A stretch of 64,000 bases of DNA from Novisyntrophococcus fermenticellae (lineage in GTDB: Bacteria; Bacillota; Clostridia; Lachnospirales; Lachnospiraceae). The notes below the pieces were generated by a model, which saw only the letters and a list, made by a program, of their open reading frames with translations, was not told the origin of the DNA and did not search any database. Of the stretch, positions 15,454 to 24,165 are shown one piece after another (the stretch's first letter is position 1; the number at the start of each line of letters is the position of its first letter). The translations under genes and the position numbers were made by a program. The stretch covers positions 1,798,001-1,862,000 of the forward strand of contig NZ_CP076458.1 in NCBI RefSeq assembly GCF_018866245.1. The letters run 5' to 3'.

Positions 15454-17406
15454 TTAGTTCTCCTGTTTCATCTTATGATGCTCCACCGAGGGGAAAAGGG
15501 TCGAATCCGTATGCGGCAGGAAACAGGCGGCTACAAATTCATCCATATAGGTCGGCACCGTAGATAATTCCAGATAAGTCATATTTCGTGCCACCTCATA
15601 GGTTTTTCTCTCTGCCTGTGTGGACAGAAGCATCGTATATGCACCTGTCAAAGAGGAATTTCCGATATAGTGGAAACGCTCCATCGGTATGTCAGGCAGC
15701 ATACCTATATTCACTGCATTCCTCATATTGATTCCGCTGCCGATTCCTCCGGCAACATACACATCTTCTATCATGGACACATTAAATCCAAGGGAATCCA
15801 GCATGGTTCGAATTGCAGAAAAGATAGCTCCCTTAGCACGAATAAAATTATCGATATCAACTTCTGTAATCTCCACATCTTTTTCAGATCCTGCTTCTTC
15901 CTCAAAAGCAAGCACGTAACTTCCCATGCCATATTTATCGTGCCGAATGCGTCTTCCCTCACGAATAAACTTACCCTTGGGAGAAATCATATCACATTGA
16001 AACAGTTCGTTAATCAAGTCAATGATTCCGGATCCACAGACACCGACAGGCTTTGTTCCTGCCTCTCCAATCACCTGATATTCCGGATCCATGCTGACCG
16101 GATCAATTCTGCAGGCTTCAACCGCACCATCTGTTGCCCTCATTCCACAGCTGATATCTCCTCCTTCGAAAGCAGGTCCGGCCGAACAGGCACAACTCAT
16201 AAGAAAATCCGAATTTCCAAATACCAATTCTCCATTCGTTCCCAAATCGATAAACAAAGAGAAGGAAGGGCGGTTCCAGATCATACTCACAAATGTACCG
16301 GCCGTGATATCACCACCCACATAACTGCCAATATTAGGAGCCAGTATGATATGAGCATCCGGATGAATGGCCAGACCGATATCCGATGCAAACAGTGCAT
16401 TCGTTTTGAAGAATGTAGGAATATATGGCTCCATCCGCAAAGAATTTGCATCAATTCCCATCAAAAGATGATTCATGGTTGTATTGGATGCAACTGACAT
16501 ACGATAAATATGTCTGGAATGAAATCCAATACTTCTGCACATCTGCAAAATCATAGGGTTTATGGTTTCTTCTATAATTGCCTTCTGTAATTTCTTTTTA
16601 CCACCCGGCTTCTGAGATTCAATAATACGGTTAATCACGTCTGCTCCATAGCGGATTTGTCCATTTCCTGCCGATGCCTTTGCCAGTACCTCACCACTCT
16701 CCATATTGATGATTAATGCCGATACTGTAGTTGTCCCGATATCTACCACCAGGCCGCCAATCACAGCTTCTTCATCTGCACCTAAAATATCATATACGAA
16801 TACGTCTCTTTCTGTCTGCCGTATTACCGCCTTCACCTGAAATCCACTGTTTCTGAAAACATCCGGCATTTTCTTTAATACAGAATATGGAATCCGGGCT
16901 ATATCTGAATGCACTTGCTGCTTTAAAGCACGCTCAAATCTTTCATTGTCAGGCATTGTATCATCCAAATCAGGTGCTTTCATGGAAATCTCCACTACCC
17001 GCATAGTATTTTTCAATGGAATACCTGCTTCTTCAACCTGATGCTTTGCATGTTCAAAGATTTTTACTTCATCTGTTGAGCTCAGGTCTGCAACTTTCAT
17101 TCTGCTCCTGTATGCAGACGCAATATCCGGAACACCAATCTCCACGTCTTCAATAATTGTACTGCAACAGGCCAGTCTCCATCCTTCTTCAAATTCGGTT
17201 TCGGAAATGTGCCTTGTTTTTTTAGAACTTAAGTTTCCTTTTCGAAGGTGAATCCGGCATTTTCCGCAGGATCCGTTGCCGGAACATGGCGCATCTATGG
17301 CCACATTCGACTTTCGTGCCACCTCCAGAAGATTTTCACCGAGCGTAGCAAAAGTTTCCACACTTTCACCGCTTTCAAATCGAAACGTCACTTTGTACAT
17401 ACTCAT
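15454..17406 (-). CDS. acsV: ATP-dependent reductive activator of the corrinoid iron-sulfur protein (RACo)
   Basis: A 650-residue protein. The N-terminal plant-type [2Fe-2S] ferredoxin domain has Cys41, Cys47, Cys50 and a fourth ligand at Cys80 or Cys81. The C-terminal DUF4445 actin-like ATPase has phosphate-binding segments such as VDIGTTTVSALI and FIDLGTNGELVFG. RACo reduces inactive Co(II) back to Co(I) in AcsCD, coupling ATP use to electron transfer. I chose the ATG at 17406 because AGGGG lies about 9 nt upstream. Upstream in-frame ATGs at 17427 and 17415 overlap or precede that SD. It opens unit B behind its own promoter, 120 nt downstream of the -10 box. Confidence 0.95.
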   Translation of the reverse strand: MSMYKVTFRFESGESVETFATLGENLLEVARKSNVAIDAPCSGNGSCGKCRIHLRKGNLSSKKTRHISETEFEEGWRLACCSTIIEDVEIGVPDIASAYRSRMKVADLSSTDEVKIFEHAKHQVEEAGIPLKNTMRVVEISMKAPDLDDTMPDNERFERALKQQVHSDIARIPYSVLKKMPDVFRNSGFQVKAVIRQTERDVFVYDILGADEEAVIGGLVVDIGTTTVSALIINMESGEVLAKASAGNGQIRYGADVINRIIESQKPGGKKKLQKAIIEETINPMILQMCRSIGFHSRHIYRMSVASNTTMNHLLMGIDANSLRMEPYIPTFFKTNALFASDIGLAIHPDAHIILAPNIGSYVGGDITAGTFVSMIWNRPSFSLFIDLGTNGELVFGNSDFLMSCACSAGPAFEGGDISCGMRATDGAVEACRIDPVSMDPEYQVIGEAGTKPVGVCGSGIIDLINELFQCDMISPKGKFIREGRRIRHDKYGMGSYVLAFEEEAGSEKDVEITEVDIDNFIRAKGAIFSAIRTMLDSLGFNVSMIEDVYVAGGIGSGINMRNAVNIGMLPDIPMERFHYIGNSSLTGAYTMLLSTQAERKTYEVARNMTYLELSTVPTYMDEFVAACFLPHTDSTLFPSVEHHKMKQEN

Positions 17407-17537
17407 ATGCTTCATACCCCTGTTCATAATCCATAATTTAAACCAGCAAGCACAGCACTCTAAAAACGCCTGTATAGTTTATGAATATTTTATGAATTTT
17501 CAAATATTTTTATGACTTACGACTAATTCTCAGCCTA

Positions 17538-17566
17538 ATTCTATCATATCTGTTGGCCTTTTTCAA
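17538..17566 (-). promoter_or_regulatory. Sigma-A promoter of acsV (unit B)
   Basis: On the minus strand TTGAAA, a 17-nt spacer and TAGAAT, immediately after the unit A terminator. It leaves an AT-rich leader of about 125 nt before acsV, in which I saw no known riboswitch. Confidence 0.65.
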
Positions 17567-17621
17567 TGATCAGCAACGAATTAGAGATTGTCTATTATTT
17601 CACGATGTCAGTTATAAAAGG

Positions 17622-17657
17622 GGAGATACACCATAACGAGTGTGTTGATGTATCTCC
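17622..17657 (-). terminator. Intrinsic terminator after acsE (end of unit A)
   Basis: On the minus strand GGAGATACA pairs perfectly with TGTATCTCC around an 18-nt loop and is followed by CCTTTTAT. It lies 32 nt after the acsE stop. Together with the acsV promoter it fills most of the 282-bp gap. Confidence 0.8.
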
Positions 17658-17688
17658 TGTTCTCTTGTCTTCAATCGCCTACAGGCTT

Positions 17689-18474
17689 TTACAGTTCCAG
17701 ATAAGAGTCTGCATATAAAGTATTTCCCTTGAATACATCACAGGATTTAATGGTTTCCATCAATCTCTGATCACATGGATTTACAATTGCGGAGGTCAGT
17801 CCCTGCATCATGCACATGGCAACCAAAGCAGAATCCATAATCGGACGAATAGTTTTTGGCATACCATTGGAATTATTAGAAAGCCCGCCGGTTGAATTCA
17901 GCCCCATATCACTGAACATTTTGATTGCTTCCAGTACTTCCATCTGCTTATCCTGCATTCCTTTTACAACTACAAACAGAGGATCAAACCAGAGATCTGT
18001 AGGTTCCATGCCAAGTTCCATGCCATGCTCCAGCATCGTCTGACAATGAACCATACGCTCATCATTGTCAGATGCTATTGGTCCGTTGGAGCAAAGAGCA
18101 ATTACGATGGCATCATTTGCAGCTGCCAGATCGATGTAGCTGATACGATCCCCTGCATCGGCTGAGTTAACGATTGGTTTCCCCTTTGACCGATTATATA
18201 CAGAGATACCTGCTTCAATAGCTGCTTTATTCGCTGTATCCAGCGCCAGTGGTACATTGTCAAAATTCTCCTGTAAAAGTTGAACAGCCCATTTCATCAA
18301 ATCAGGTCCATCGTTCTCAGCCGGTCCTATATTGACATCCAGATAAGTTGCTCCAGCCTCCAACTGCTCTTTCCCTCTTTTTAAAATTGCTTCCGGATTA
18401 CGTGTTGCAAAAGCTTCTCTGATCGCCGGGGAAATACAGTGTATTCTTTCACCGATTGTAACAAATTTAGCCAT
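17689..18474 (-). CDS. acsE: Methyl-THF:corrinoid iron-sulfur protein methyltransferase
   Basis: A 261-residue TIM-barrel protein of the pterin-binding (MeTr/MetH-like) family. It moves the methyl group from 5-methyl-THF to Co(I) of AcsCD. Seen: GERIHCISPAIREAF at the N-terminus, YLDVNIGPAENDGPDLM and the pterin-site PIVNSADAGDR and GGLSNNSNGMP segments. Length matches the family (about 262). SD AAAAAAGGAGAG precedes the ATG. It is the last gene of unit A, 71 bp after acsC. Confidence 0.97.
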   Translation of the reverse strand: MAKFVTIGERIHCISPAIREAFATRNPEAILKRGKEQLEAGATYLDVNIGPAENDGPDLMKWAVQLLQENFDNVPLALDTANKAAIEAGISVYNRSKGKPIVNSADAGDRISYIDLAAANDAIVIALCSNGPIASDNDERMVHCQTMLEHGMELGMEPTDLWFDPLFVVVKGMQDKQMEVLEAIKMFSDMGLNSTGGLSNNSNGMPKTIRPIMDSALVAMCMMQGLTSAIVNPCDQRLMETIKSCDVFKGNTLYADSYLEL

Positions 18475-18545
18475 GGTTTCTCTCCTTTTTTTCGGACAGT
18501 CAAAACATCTCTCAGGTAATGACTGTCCATTCTATGTTTTCGTAT

Positions 18546-19904
18546 TTACATTTGGCCGTTCGCCTGCATATCTTTCAGGAATTTCACTAACTGCACAGCC
18601 TCAAGAGGAGCTACAATAACCTCCCAGCCTGGCAGCTTTGACTCAATGTCACCCTTCAGTACGGCAACCTTACCGGGAATGATTAGTTTTCTGGATTTCA
18701 CCTTGTCTTCTACATTCTCAAGGAAGAATTTCGACACAGATGTTGAAGAAAGTTTTCCGGCTGCCCATGCTGTCAATACAGAAAGTCCACCTGCATCTGA
18801 AATTACCAGGTTCACCGGGACACCGGAACGTTCCAGTTCACCGGATACAAGAAAGTATGTAAGTGCAAAATCTACTGTAGTAAGACAGATGGCATTCTCA
18901 TCAGCACCGTTGATCGGATAAATACCCGGGTCCACCTTCATTGGCTTTTGCGGATCTGTAAACAGGTTCTGTCTTAAACCGAAAAGCGGAAGTGCCATAG
19001 CATAGTCCACCTCTTCCACAATTACAACAGAACCATACTTCATGGTGAACATAGCTGCAAGTGCCTGCTGGTACGGTCTGTCCCCCAATGCGAGTCTTGC
19101 TGCATTTACAATAGAAGGATATCCAAAAGTTCTGTCAGAATCCTTCAAAGCAGCACGACGCACCTGAACAGCATTAGCAAAGGTTTCTTTTACGCTTTGA
19201 CCTGTTACGTCCAAAACGAGATTCTTATTTCCGAGTTTTTCCAATGCTGCCGTCGTATCATATAATTCATTGATATCTGTGCCGCTCACACCCAGGACTA
19301 CACCTGCGCTTGTAGCAAGTTCGGACATAGCCTCGTAGTTGGATGCATCAGCACCATTTAAAATCGGCTTTCCATCCTTACATATATCCAACGCTGCTTT
19401 TGCAACAGCTGTGTCCTTACAGGAAAGAATCAGACATCTGCCCGTAGCAGCAGCTTTTTTTACCATCTCAATATATTTGTCGGCAGAATCACCTTCTATA
19501 TAGTTTACATTGACCATCTCGGTATACATATGTTCACCGATACGCTCATAGTCAACACTGGCAATCGAATTGATTCTCTCGTCTATGGCTGCATCGTCCA
19601 TGGCCGTACATATGGATGATGCATATCTTGTCTTACTTACTAATGTTTTCTCATGTCTGTACAGTACGGTCTCTCCGCCAAGCGTGTATGCAAAGTCTCC
19701 TGTACCGACTTTAATCGTCTTCATCGGAGGTGCAGTTGCCTCAGACAATTGAGCTAGAGCATCCTCAGACATATATGGGCAAGCAGAGATATCTACCGCA
19801 CCCTGGGCAACCTTCATTGAGAAAGCCATACATGTGGGTGAGCCACACTCTTTACAGTTTTTCTTTGGTGTCATCTTAAATATTTGAATACCTGTTAATG
19901 CCAT
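18546..19904 (-). CDS. acsC: Corrinoid iron-sulfur protein large subunit
   Basis: A 452-residue CFeSP gamma subunit. The N-terminal [4Fe-4S] motif has Cys17, Cys20, Cys25 and Cys42. A TIM barrel follows, then a C-terminal Rossmann-like B12-binding region (about 330-450) that includes NLVISDAGGLSVLTAWAAGK. The protein shuttles the methyl group on cobalamin from AcsE to the A-cluster of AcsB. SD AGGAGG precedes the ATG; it starts 24 bp after acsD ends. The cobalamin is bound base-off in this family, so the usual DxHxxG motif is not expected, and none is seen. Confidence 0.97.
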   Translation of the reverse strand: MALTGIQIFKMTPKKNCKECGSPTCMAFSMKVAQGAVDISACPYMSEDALAQLSEATAPPMKTIKVGTGDFAYTLGGETVLYRHEKTLVSKTRYASSICTAMDDAAIDERINSIASVDYERIGEHMYTEMVNVNYIEGDSADKYIEMVKKAAATGRCLILSCKDTAVAKAALDICKDGKPILNGADASNYEAMSELATSAGVVLGVSGTDINELYDTTAALEKLGNKNLVLDVTGQSVKETFANAVQVRRAALKDSDRTFGYPSIVNAARLALGDRPYQQALAAMFTMKYGSVVIVEEVDYAMALPLFGLRQNLFTDPQKPMKVDPGIYPINGADENAICLTTVDFALTYFLVSGELERSGVPVNLVISDAGGLSVLTAWAAGKLSSTSVSKFFLENVEDKVKSRKLIIPGKVAVLKGDIESKLPGWEVIVAPLEAVQLVKFLKDMQANGQM

Positions 19905-19928
19905 GATTTTTATCCTCCTGTTTTCACA

Positions 19929-20870
19929 TTACACTAATTCTTTTATCATCTTTGCAATTGTTGCAACGGATTGCGGATGTTTTAAAATTACGGCATCAGA
20001 ACCAGACACTAAAGAAGCGGCTGCTGTCTGAATTTCCATGGAAACACCACGTGTGTCCACCGGACCCCATTCTGGAACATCCGTCTCTGAAGCAGTGGAT
20101 TCTTTAACTACCCATGTTTCAGAAGAAATAGGAGTGATAATTGGCATCTGCAGCATCTTGTCATCCTGTGAAAGTGCTGCTGCTTTAATACGGTCCATTG
20201 TAGATATTACATAATCATATCCGTAACCGGCAGCTGCGGTCCCAATATTCATAACGATACTTTCCGGTTTTACATTCAGCTGTGTCAGTACCACGTTAAG
20301 CTGTTTTGCAAGGTTAATATCAACTGCAGACTCCGCTCCGACCTTCTGATCATAAGCCAGACCGACTGCAGCACCAATCGTTTTATAATCTTCTTCTTTT
20401 GCTGACAAAAACAGTACATTCTTTCCCTGAAGAGCCTCAGCTACCTTAGGAAGCAGCTGGCCGTCTTTTTCAACATTTTTACATCCTTCTACTACAAGAG
20501 GAGCTGTGATGGCATCTGCAACTTCTTTTGCAGCCGCTACCAGTTCTTCGATAGACTTGTCTGCACCGTTTGGATCTCCGCCTTCCAGACGCAAGCATAC
20601 AAAATCTGCTCCCTCCATAACTTCAGCCTTTTTTGCAATTTCTGCTAAAGTTGTGCATCCTTCGTAGTAAGCTTTTACACCTTCCGGCTCATGTTCCAGG
20701 CCCATGTCGGAAATCTCTGCTCCAACCTTCGGACCGTCACCTGTGGAACCGTCAAAAGAATAGAAAGGGAATGTGCTTTCTCCTCCTAAGGATATTTTCT
20801 TATCGCCACATCCGAGTTCTACTTTATTAATGGATGCATTGAACTTTTGTGGTTTGCAATTAAACGGCAT
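19929..20870 (-). CDS. acsD: Corrinoid iron-sulfur protein small subunit
   Basis: A 313-residue CFeSP delta subunit with a TIM-barrel fold that caps the cobalamin of AcsC. Family landmarks: VELGCGDKKISLGGE near the N-terminus, VCLRLEGGDPNGADKS in the middle and PEWGPVDTRGVSMEI near the C-terminus. SD AAGGAGG precedes the ATG. It is separated from acsB by 287 bp filled with direct repeats and large hairpins, an unusually long gap inside this operon, so its expression level may differ from acsB. Confidence 0.97.
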   Translation of the reverse strand: MPFNCKPQKFNASINKVELGCGDKKISLGGESTFPFYSFDGSTGDGPKVGAEISDMGLEHEPEGVKAYYEGCTTLAEIAKKAEVMEGADFVCLRLEGGDPNGADKSIEELVAAAKEVADAITAPLVVEGCKNVEKDGQLLPKVAEALQGKNVLFLSAKEEDYKTIGAAVGLAYDQKVGAESAVDINLAKQLNVVLTQLNVKPESIVMNIGTAAAGYGYDYVISTMDRIKAAALSQDDKMLQMPIITPISSETWVVKESTASETDVPEWGPVDTRGVSMEIQTAAASLVSGSDAVILKHPQSVATIAKMIKELV

Positions 20871-20923
20871 TTTAATAGCCTCCTTGTAAAATATTGTGTT
20901 TCGGTATTTGTTGTTGCGTTTTT

Positions 20924-21158
20924 GGCAGACGTCCGTTACATCCTTGCCCTGGCTCGATTCCGCTTTGCGAAATCATTGCTTTTAGGGCTTGAAAACCTGG
21001 GTTGTGGCAGACGTCCGTTACAGTTTAGCCCTACCTCGATTCCGCTTTGCTTCATCTCGTTAGGGCAGAGCGCCCTATAAATTTCCTATGCTCCGCGCAT
21101 ACGAAAGCTCGCTTTCGTATGCGCAAATCATAGGAAATTTGCATGGCTAAACTGTAAC
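20924..21158. repeat. Repeat and hairpin cluster between acsB and acsD
   Basis: Two direct copies of a ~45-nt unit lie 82 bp apart; GGCAGACGTCCGTTACA occurs at 20924 and 21006, and CTCGATTCCGCTTTGC at 20953 and 21035. An outer 14-bp perfect inverted repeat (21017-21030 with 21145-21158) touches the acsB stop codon. Inside it, AAATTTCCTATG (21079) pairs with CATAGGAAATTT (21129), and GCGCATACGAAAGC pairs with its partner between them. No T-run follows in the operon direction. It looks like a composite mobile intergenic element and could stabilise or process the mRNA. Confidence 0.85.
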
Positions 21159-23287
21159 TACATCATTGGTTCCATTCCCAGTGCGGGGTGGTTTTTTTCG
21201 GTCAGCCATGCTACCAGTTCTTCCGGGTCTGTGGTAACTGTTTCGTCTGCAATCATGTCACAGAAATTATCAATACCATAGAGTTCTTTGGCTGTCTCGT
21301 TAACGCGGTCTGCTACCTGATCTTTCAGATCTTTTGGCATCCATACGATTCGTTCAATACCGCCTTCTGCCTTCATGAATTTCTTTGATGCAATAAAGTG
21401 TTTTCCGTGTCCCATAAATCCTGGTGTCTGAACACCGCCGCCGGTCATGGAAGCCAGTTCCGGGAAGGTCATTCCAAGAGGTGTCAGGCCTGCATATTCA
21501 CGGTTTGCTATGCATACACCGTTGGAAAATGGCTCAATACCGCAGATACACTCAAAGCATCCGCAGGAGGTCATCGGTTTTTCCATGATAGAATATAAAG
21601 ATACATCCTCCAGTGCGCCCTGCGAAAATTTACGGACAGCATCATTTACATCTTCATATTCACCAATTCTTTCATCAATCAGTTTTTCTTTTGTTATTAC
21701 CTGACAGGGTCCGTTGGGATCCAGTTCGTTGGTTGCTTTCGCATCCAGCCATGATACCGCACCGCACAGTCCAAGTCTTTCAGGTGTAACGACACATACA
21801 TGAGATGGTGAAAATGCCTGGCACATAATGCAGCTGTAGTATACAGGCACAGACTCATCCGTCATGGTTGAAAGTCTTTCATCACGCTTGTTGAATGCAG
21901 GTATTGCAATCTCATGACGAATCTTTGTACAATCTTCAGGATTCGTATAGATCTTAACCTGACATTTGTCCACGACAGCCTCAAACTCATTCTTCACCTG
22001 CGCATACAGAACCTCGCCCAGATGTTTTGCACGGAAGCCGGCATTATATGCATCCTTGCTGATACGAACACGAATCATGTCACGCTGTCCGGTATGCATT
22101 ACTCCTTCAATACAGTTGATATAGCTATGGAATTTACGCTCGAATACAGGTTCAAAATCAGACTGCATACTCTTTCCGGCAACTTCCACAACATATGCAA
22201 TACTGTGCTTACTTCCGACTTCAAATTCATCAAAGTCAGGGCCGATCAGTTCAATCTTGTGATCCTCAATCTCGTTCATCTCTTTGGACTGAACAAGTTC
22301 ACAGCAGTCCACACGAGAACCGTCAAACTCAACCTGCATGTCTCCGCGCCGGATAATCTCACCTTCAAATGCCGATGCAAATGCAACCGGAATATCGATA
22401 TTGGTAATCTTGATTTTAATGTCACGCGCCTCCAGTGACGTTGCATTAAACTTGCTCACGTCAGTCTGTACAATCAGGCTCTTTGGTACACGGAAGATGT
22501 TTTCTGTTTCGTTTGTGACAACAGGGAAACCGAGAGCAATTGCACCTGCACCACAGGCAACAACAACATCATCCAACGGTCCGAAAGCATTAACAAAGGC
22601 CGGCACACGTTTAAACGTATACTCCATCAGAGCTGCTGAATCACCTGGTTTGATATTACCAAAAATAAGTGCGGCACGCAGTGCAACAGATACTACGTGA
22701 ATTACAGAGGTAATATCTTTTCCAAGAGGAATCACACGTACATTGGCACCTGTTTTATACCCGGTCTCTGTACACTGGTCAATAATGCCGCCAACCAGAG
22801 TAACCAGGATACCCTGCGCCTGATAACTTTTTACGAGAGCCACACCCTCTTCCGGTGTGGGAGCAGCTCCTATAATAACTGCTACACCGGGAATGTCACC
22901 TGTAACAAGCGGAACACCCAGTTCACGAATCACAGCATCTCCAAGATGTCCGTACATCGGTTCTGCATATGGATCTGCACCATCGATATATTTCAGAACC
23001 TCAATAAACTCCGCACATAGTGCAGTGGCAACACCTGACATGAACGCATCGTTCAGACGGTTTTCCCTTGTCATCAGAGTTTTTACAACACCAAGAGCTT
23101 CTTTCAGCTCTTTTAAATTCGTCACCTTTGTTCCCGTTACAGCATAGTAACAAGGCAGTGAGTAAGCTGTATCCGGAAACTTCACAGCTTTTTCTTCGCC
23201 GTACTGTGCGATGGCGTTATCAATAGCGCCTTCTGTAAGACCAAATACGGCATCATTTCCGCTAAATACTCTTTCGAATAATGTCAC
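21158..23287 (-). CDS. acsB: CO-methylating acetyl-CoA synthase, full-length
   Basis: A 709-residue ACS. The A-cluster is complete: Cys486, Cys489, Cys498 and Cys508 hold the [4Fe-4S] cube, and the Cys575-Gly576-Cys577 motif binds the distal nickel. The enzyme condenses CO, a methyl group from AcsCD and CoA to acetyl-CoA. The N-terminal domain that docks CODH is present, so this is the bacterial full-length form rather than the short archaeal type. SD AGGAGG precedes the ATG. It starts 12 nt after cooC. The stop codon overlaps the outer arm of the downstream inverted repeat by one base. Confidence 0.98.
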   Translation of the reverse strand: MTLFERVFSGNDAVFGLTEGAIDNAIAQYGEEKAVKFPDTAYSLPCYYAVTGTKVTNLKELKEALGVVKTLMTRENRLNDAFMSGVATALCAEFIEVLKYIDGADPYAEPMYGHLGDAVIRELGVPLVTGDIPGVAVIIGAAPTPEEGVALVKSYQAQGILVTLVGGIIDQCTETGYKTGANVRVIPLGKDITSVIHVVSVALRAALIFGNIKPGDSAALMEYTFKRVPAFVNAFGPLDDVVVACGAGAIALGFPVVTNETENIFRVPKSLIVQTDVSKFNATSLEARDIKIKITNIDIPVAFASAFEGEIIRRGDMQVEFDGSRVDCCELVQSKEMNEIEDHKIELIGPDFDEFEVGSKHSIAYVVEVAGKSMQSDFEPVFERKFHSYINCIEGVMHTGQRDMIRVRISKDAYNAGFRAKHLGEVLYAQVKNEFEAVVDKCQVKIYTNPEDCTKIRHEIAIPAFNKRDERLSTMTDESVPVYYSCIMCQAFSPSHVCVVTPERLGLCGAVSWLDAKATNELDPNGPCQVITKEKLIDERIGEYEDVNDAVRKFSQGALEDVSLYSIMEKPMTSCGCFECICGIEPFSNGVCIANREYAGLTPLGMTFPELASMTGGGVQTPGFMGHGKHFIASKKFMKAEGGIERIVWMPKDLKDQVADRVNETAKELYGIDNFCDMIADETVTTDPEELVAWLTEKNHPALGMEPMM

Positions 23288-23299
23288 TGTTATCTCCTC

Positions 23300-24100
23300 C
23301 TATTCGATTGATCGTTCGAATTTCTGTGGCTGTCCGGCCACACGGTCGATTTTTTCTTTAACTAACTGGATTTCATCCACCGCCTGTTTGCTGAAATCAT
23401 ACGGTGAGCATCCCTGCCGGTCCGCGTCAATAATCTCAGAATTATAGTGAATGATTCCGAGTAAATCTTCATCCGGTATCTTTTTGCGGATAAATGCTTC
23501 ATCCTCTTCATCCCGAACCTTGTTTGCTACCACATGCACCTTCTCCACACCAAGATCGTGGGCCAGACGTTTCACATTCTTATAAGTCTGAACACTTCTG
23601 GCACCAGGTTCAATAACAACGATAAACTGATCCATATTCTCTGTGGTCCCACGTCCGAGATGTTCAAGTCCGGCTTCCATATCCATAATCACCACATCAT
23701 CACGATGTAAAACGAGATTATTGATAATGCGCTTCAGCATTACATGTTCCGGGCAAACACATCCGCTCCCTCCGGTTTCCACCGTTCCCAGCACCAAAAG
23801 CTTTACTCCGTTACAGGTTTTGCCATAAGTATCAGGTATATCGCTTACCTTTGGGTTCAGTTTATAAAATTGGTTTTCCGCATTAGCTCCGGTGCGCTCC
23901 TCAATCAGTTTGCGCATCCTGCTGACAGGAACAATAGAATCCAAAACCTCTTCTGAAAAGCCAAGAGCCAGTCCCAGATTAGCATCCGGATCTACATCCG
24001 CTGCCAGAACTTCTCTGCCTTCATCCGCATATAACCTGGCAAGAGTTGCGGCAAACGTGGTTTTACCCACGCCGCCCTTTCCTGTCACTGCAATCTTCAT
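23300..24100 (-). CDS. cooC: Nickel-insertion ATPase CooC (AcsF-type)
   Basis: A 266-residue MinD/ParA-like ATPase with the deviant P-loop GKGGVGKTT at residues 7-15 and a CVC motif (Cys114 and Cys116). In this family the CxC holds nickel or zinc at the dimer interface. It hydrolyses ATP to mature the nickel sites of CODH (C-cluster) and/or ACS (A-cluster). The position between acsA and acsB fits both. CooT and a His-rich protein are encoded at the start of the same operon, suggesting a local nickel-delivery set. There is no good SD (only a purine-rich AAAGTAG), so the start rests on homology. Confidence 0.93.
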   Translation of the reverse strand: MKIAVTGKGGVGKTTFAATLARLYADEGREVLAADVDPDANLGLALGFSEEVLDSIVPVSRMRKLIEERTGANAENQFYKLNPKVSDIPDTYGKTCNGVKLLVLGTVETGGSGCVCPEHVMLKRIINNLVLHRDDVVIMDMEAGLEHLGRGTTENMDQFIVVIEPGARSVQTYKNVKRLAHDLGVEKVHVVANKVRDEEDEAFIRKKIPDEDLLGIIHYNSEIIDADRQGCSPYDFSKQAVDEIQLVKEKIDRVAGQPQKFERSIE

Positions 24101-24165
24101 ATTATTTCATCTACTTTCGATCTGTTTTTATTTGCCAAACAGTGCAGCCGTCAGGCTAACTGTAT

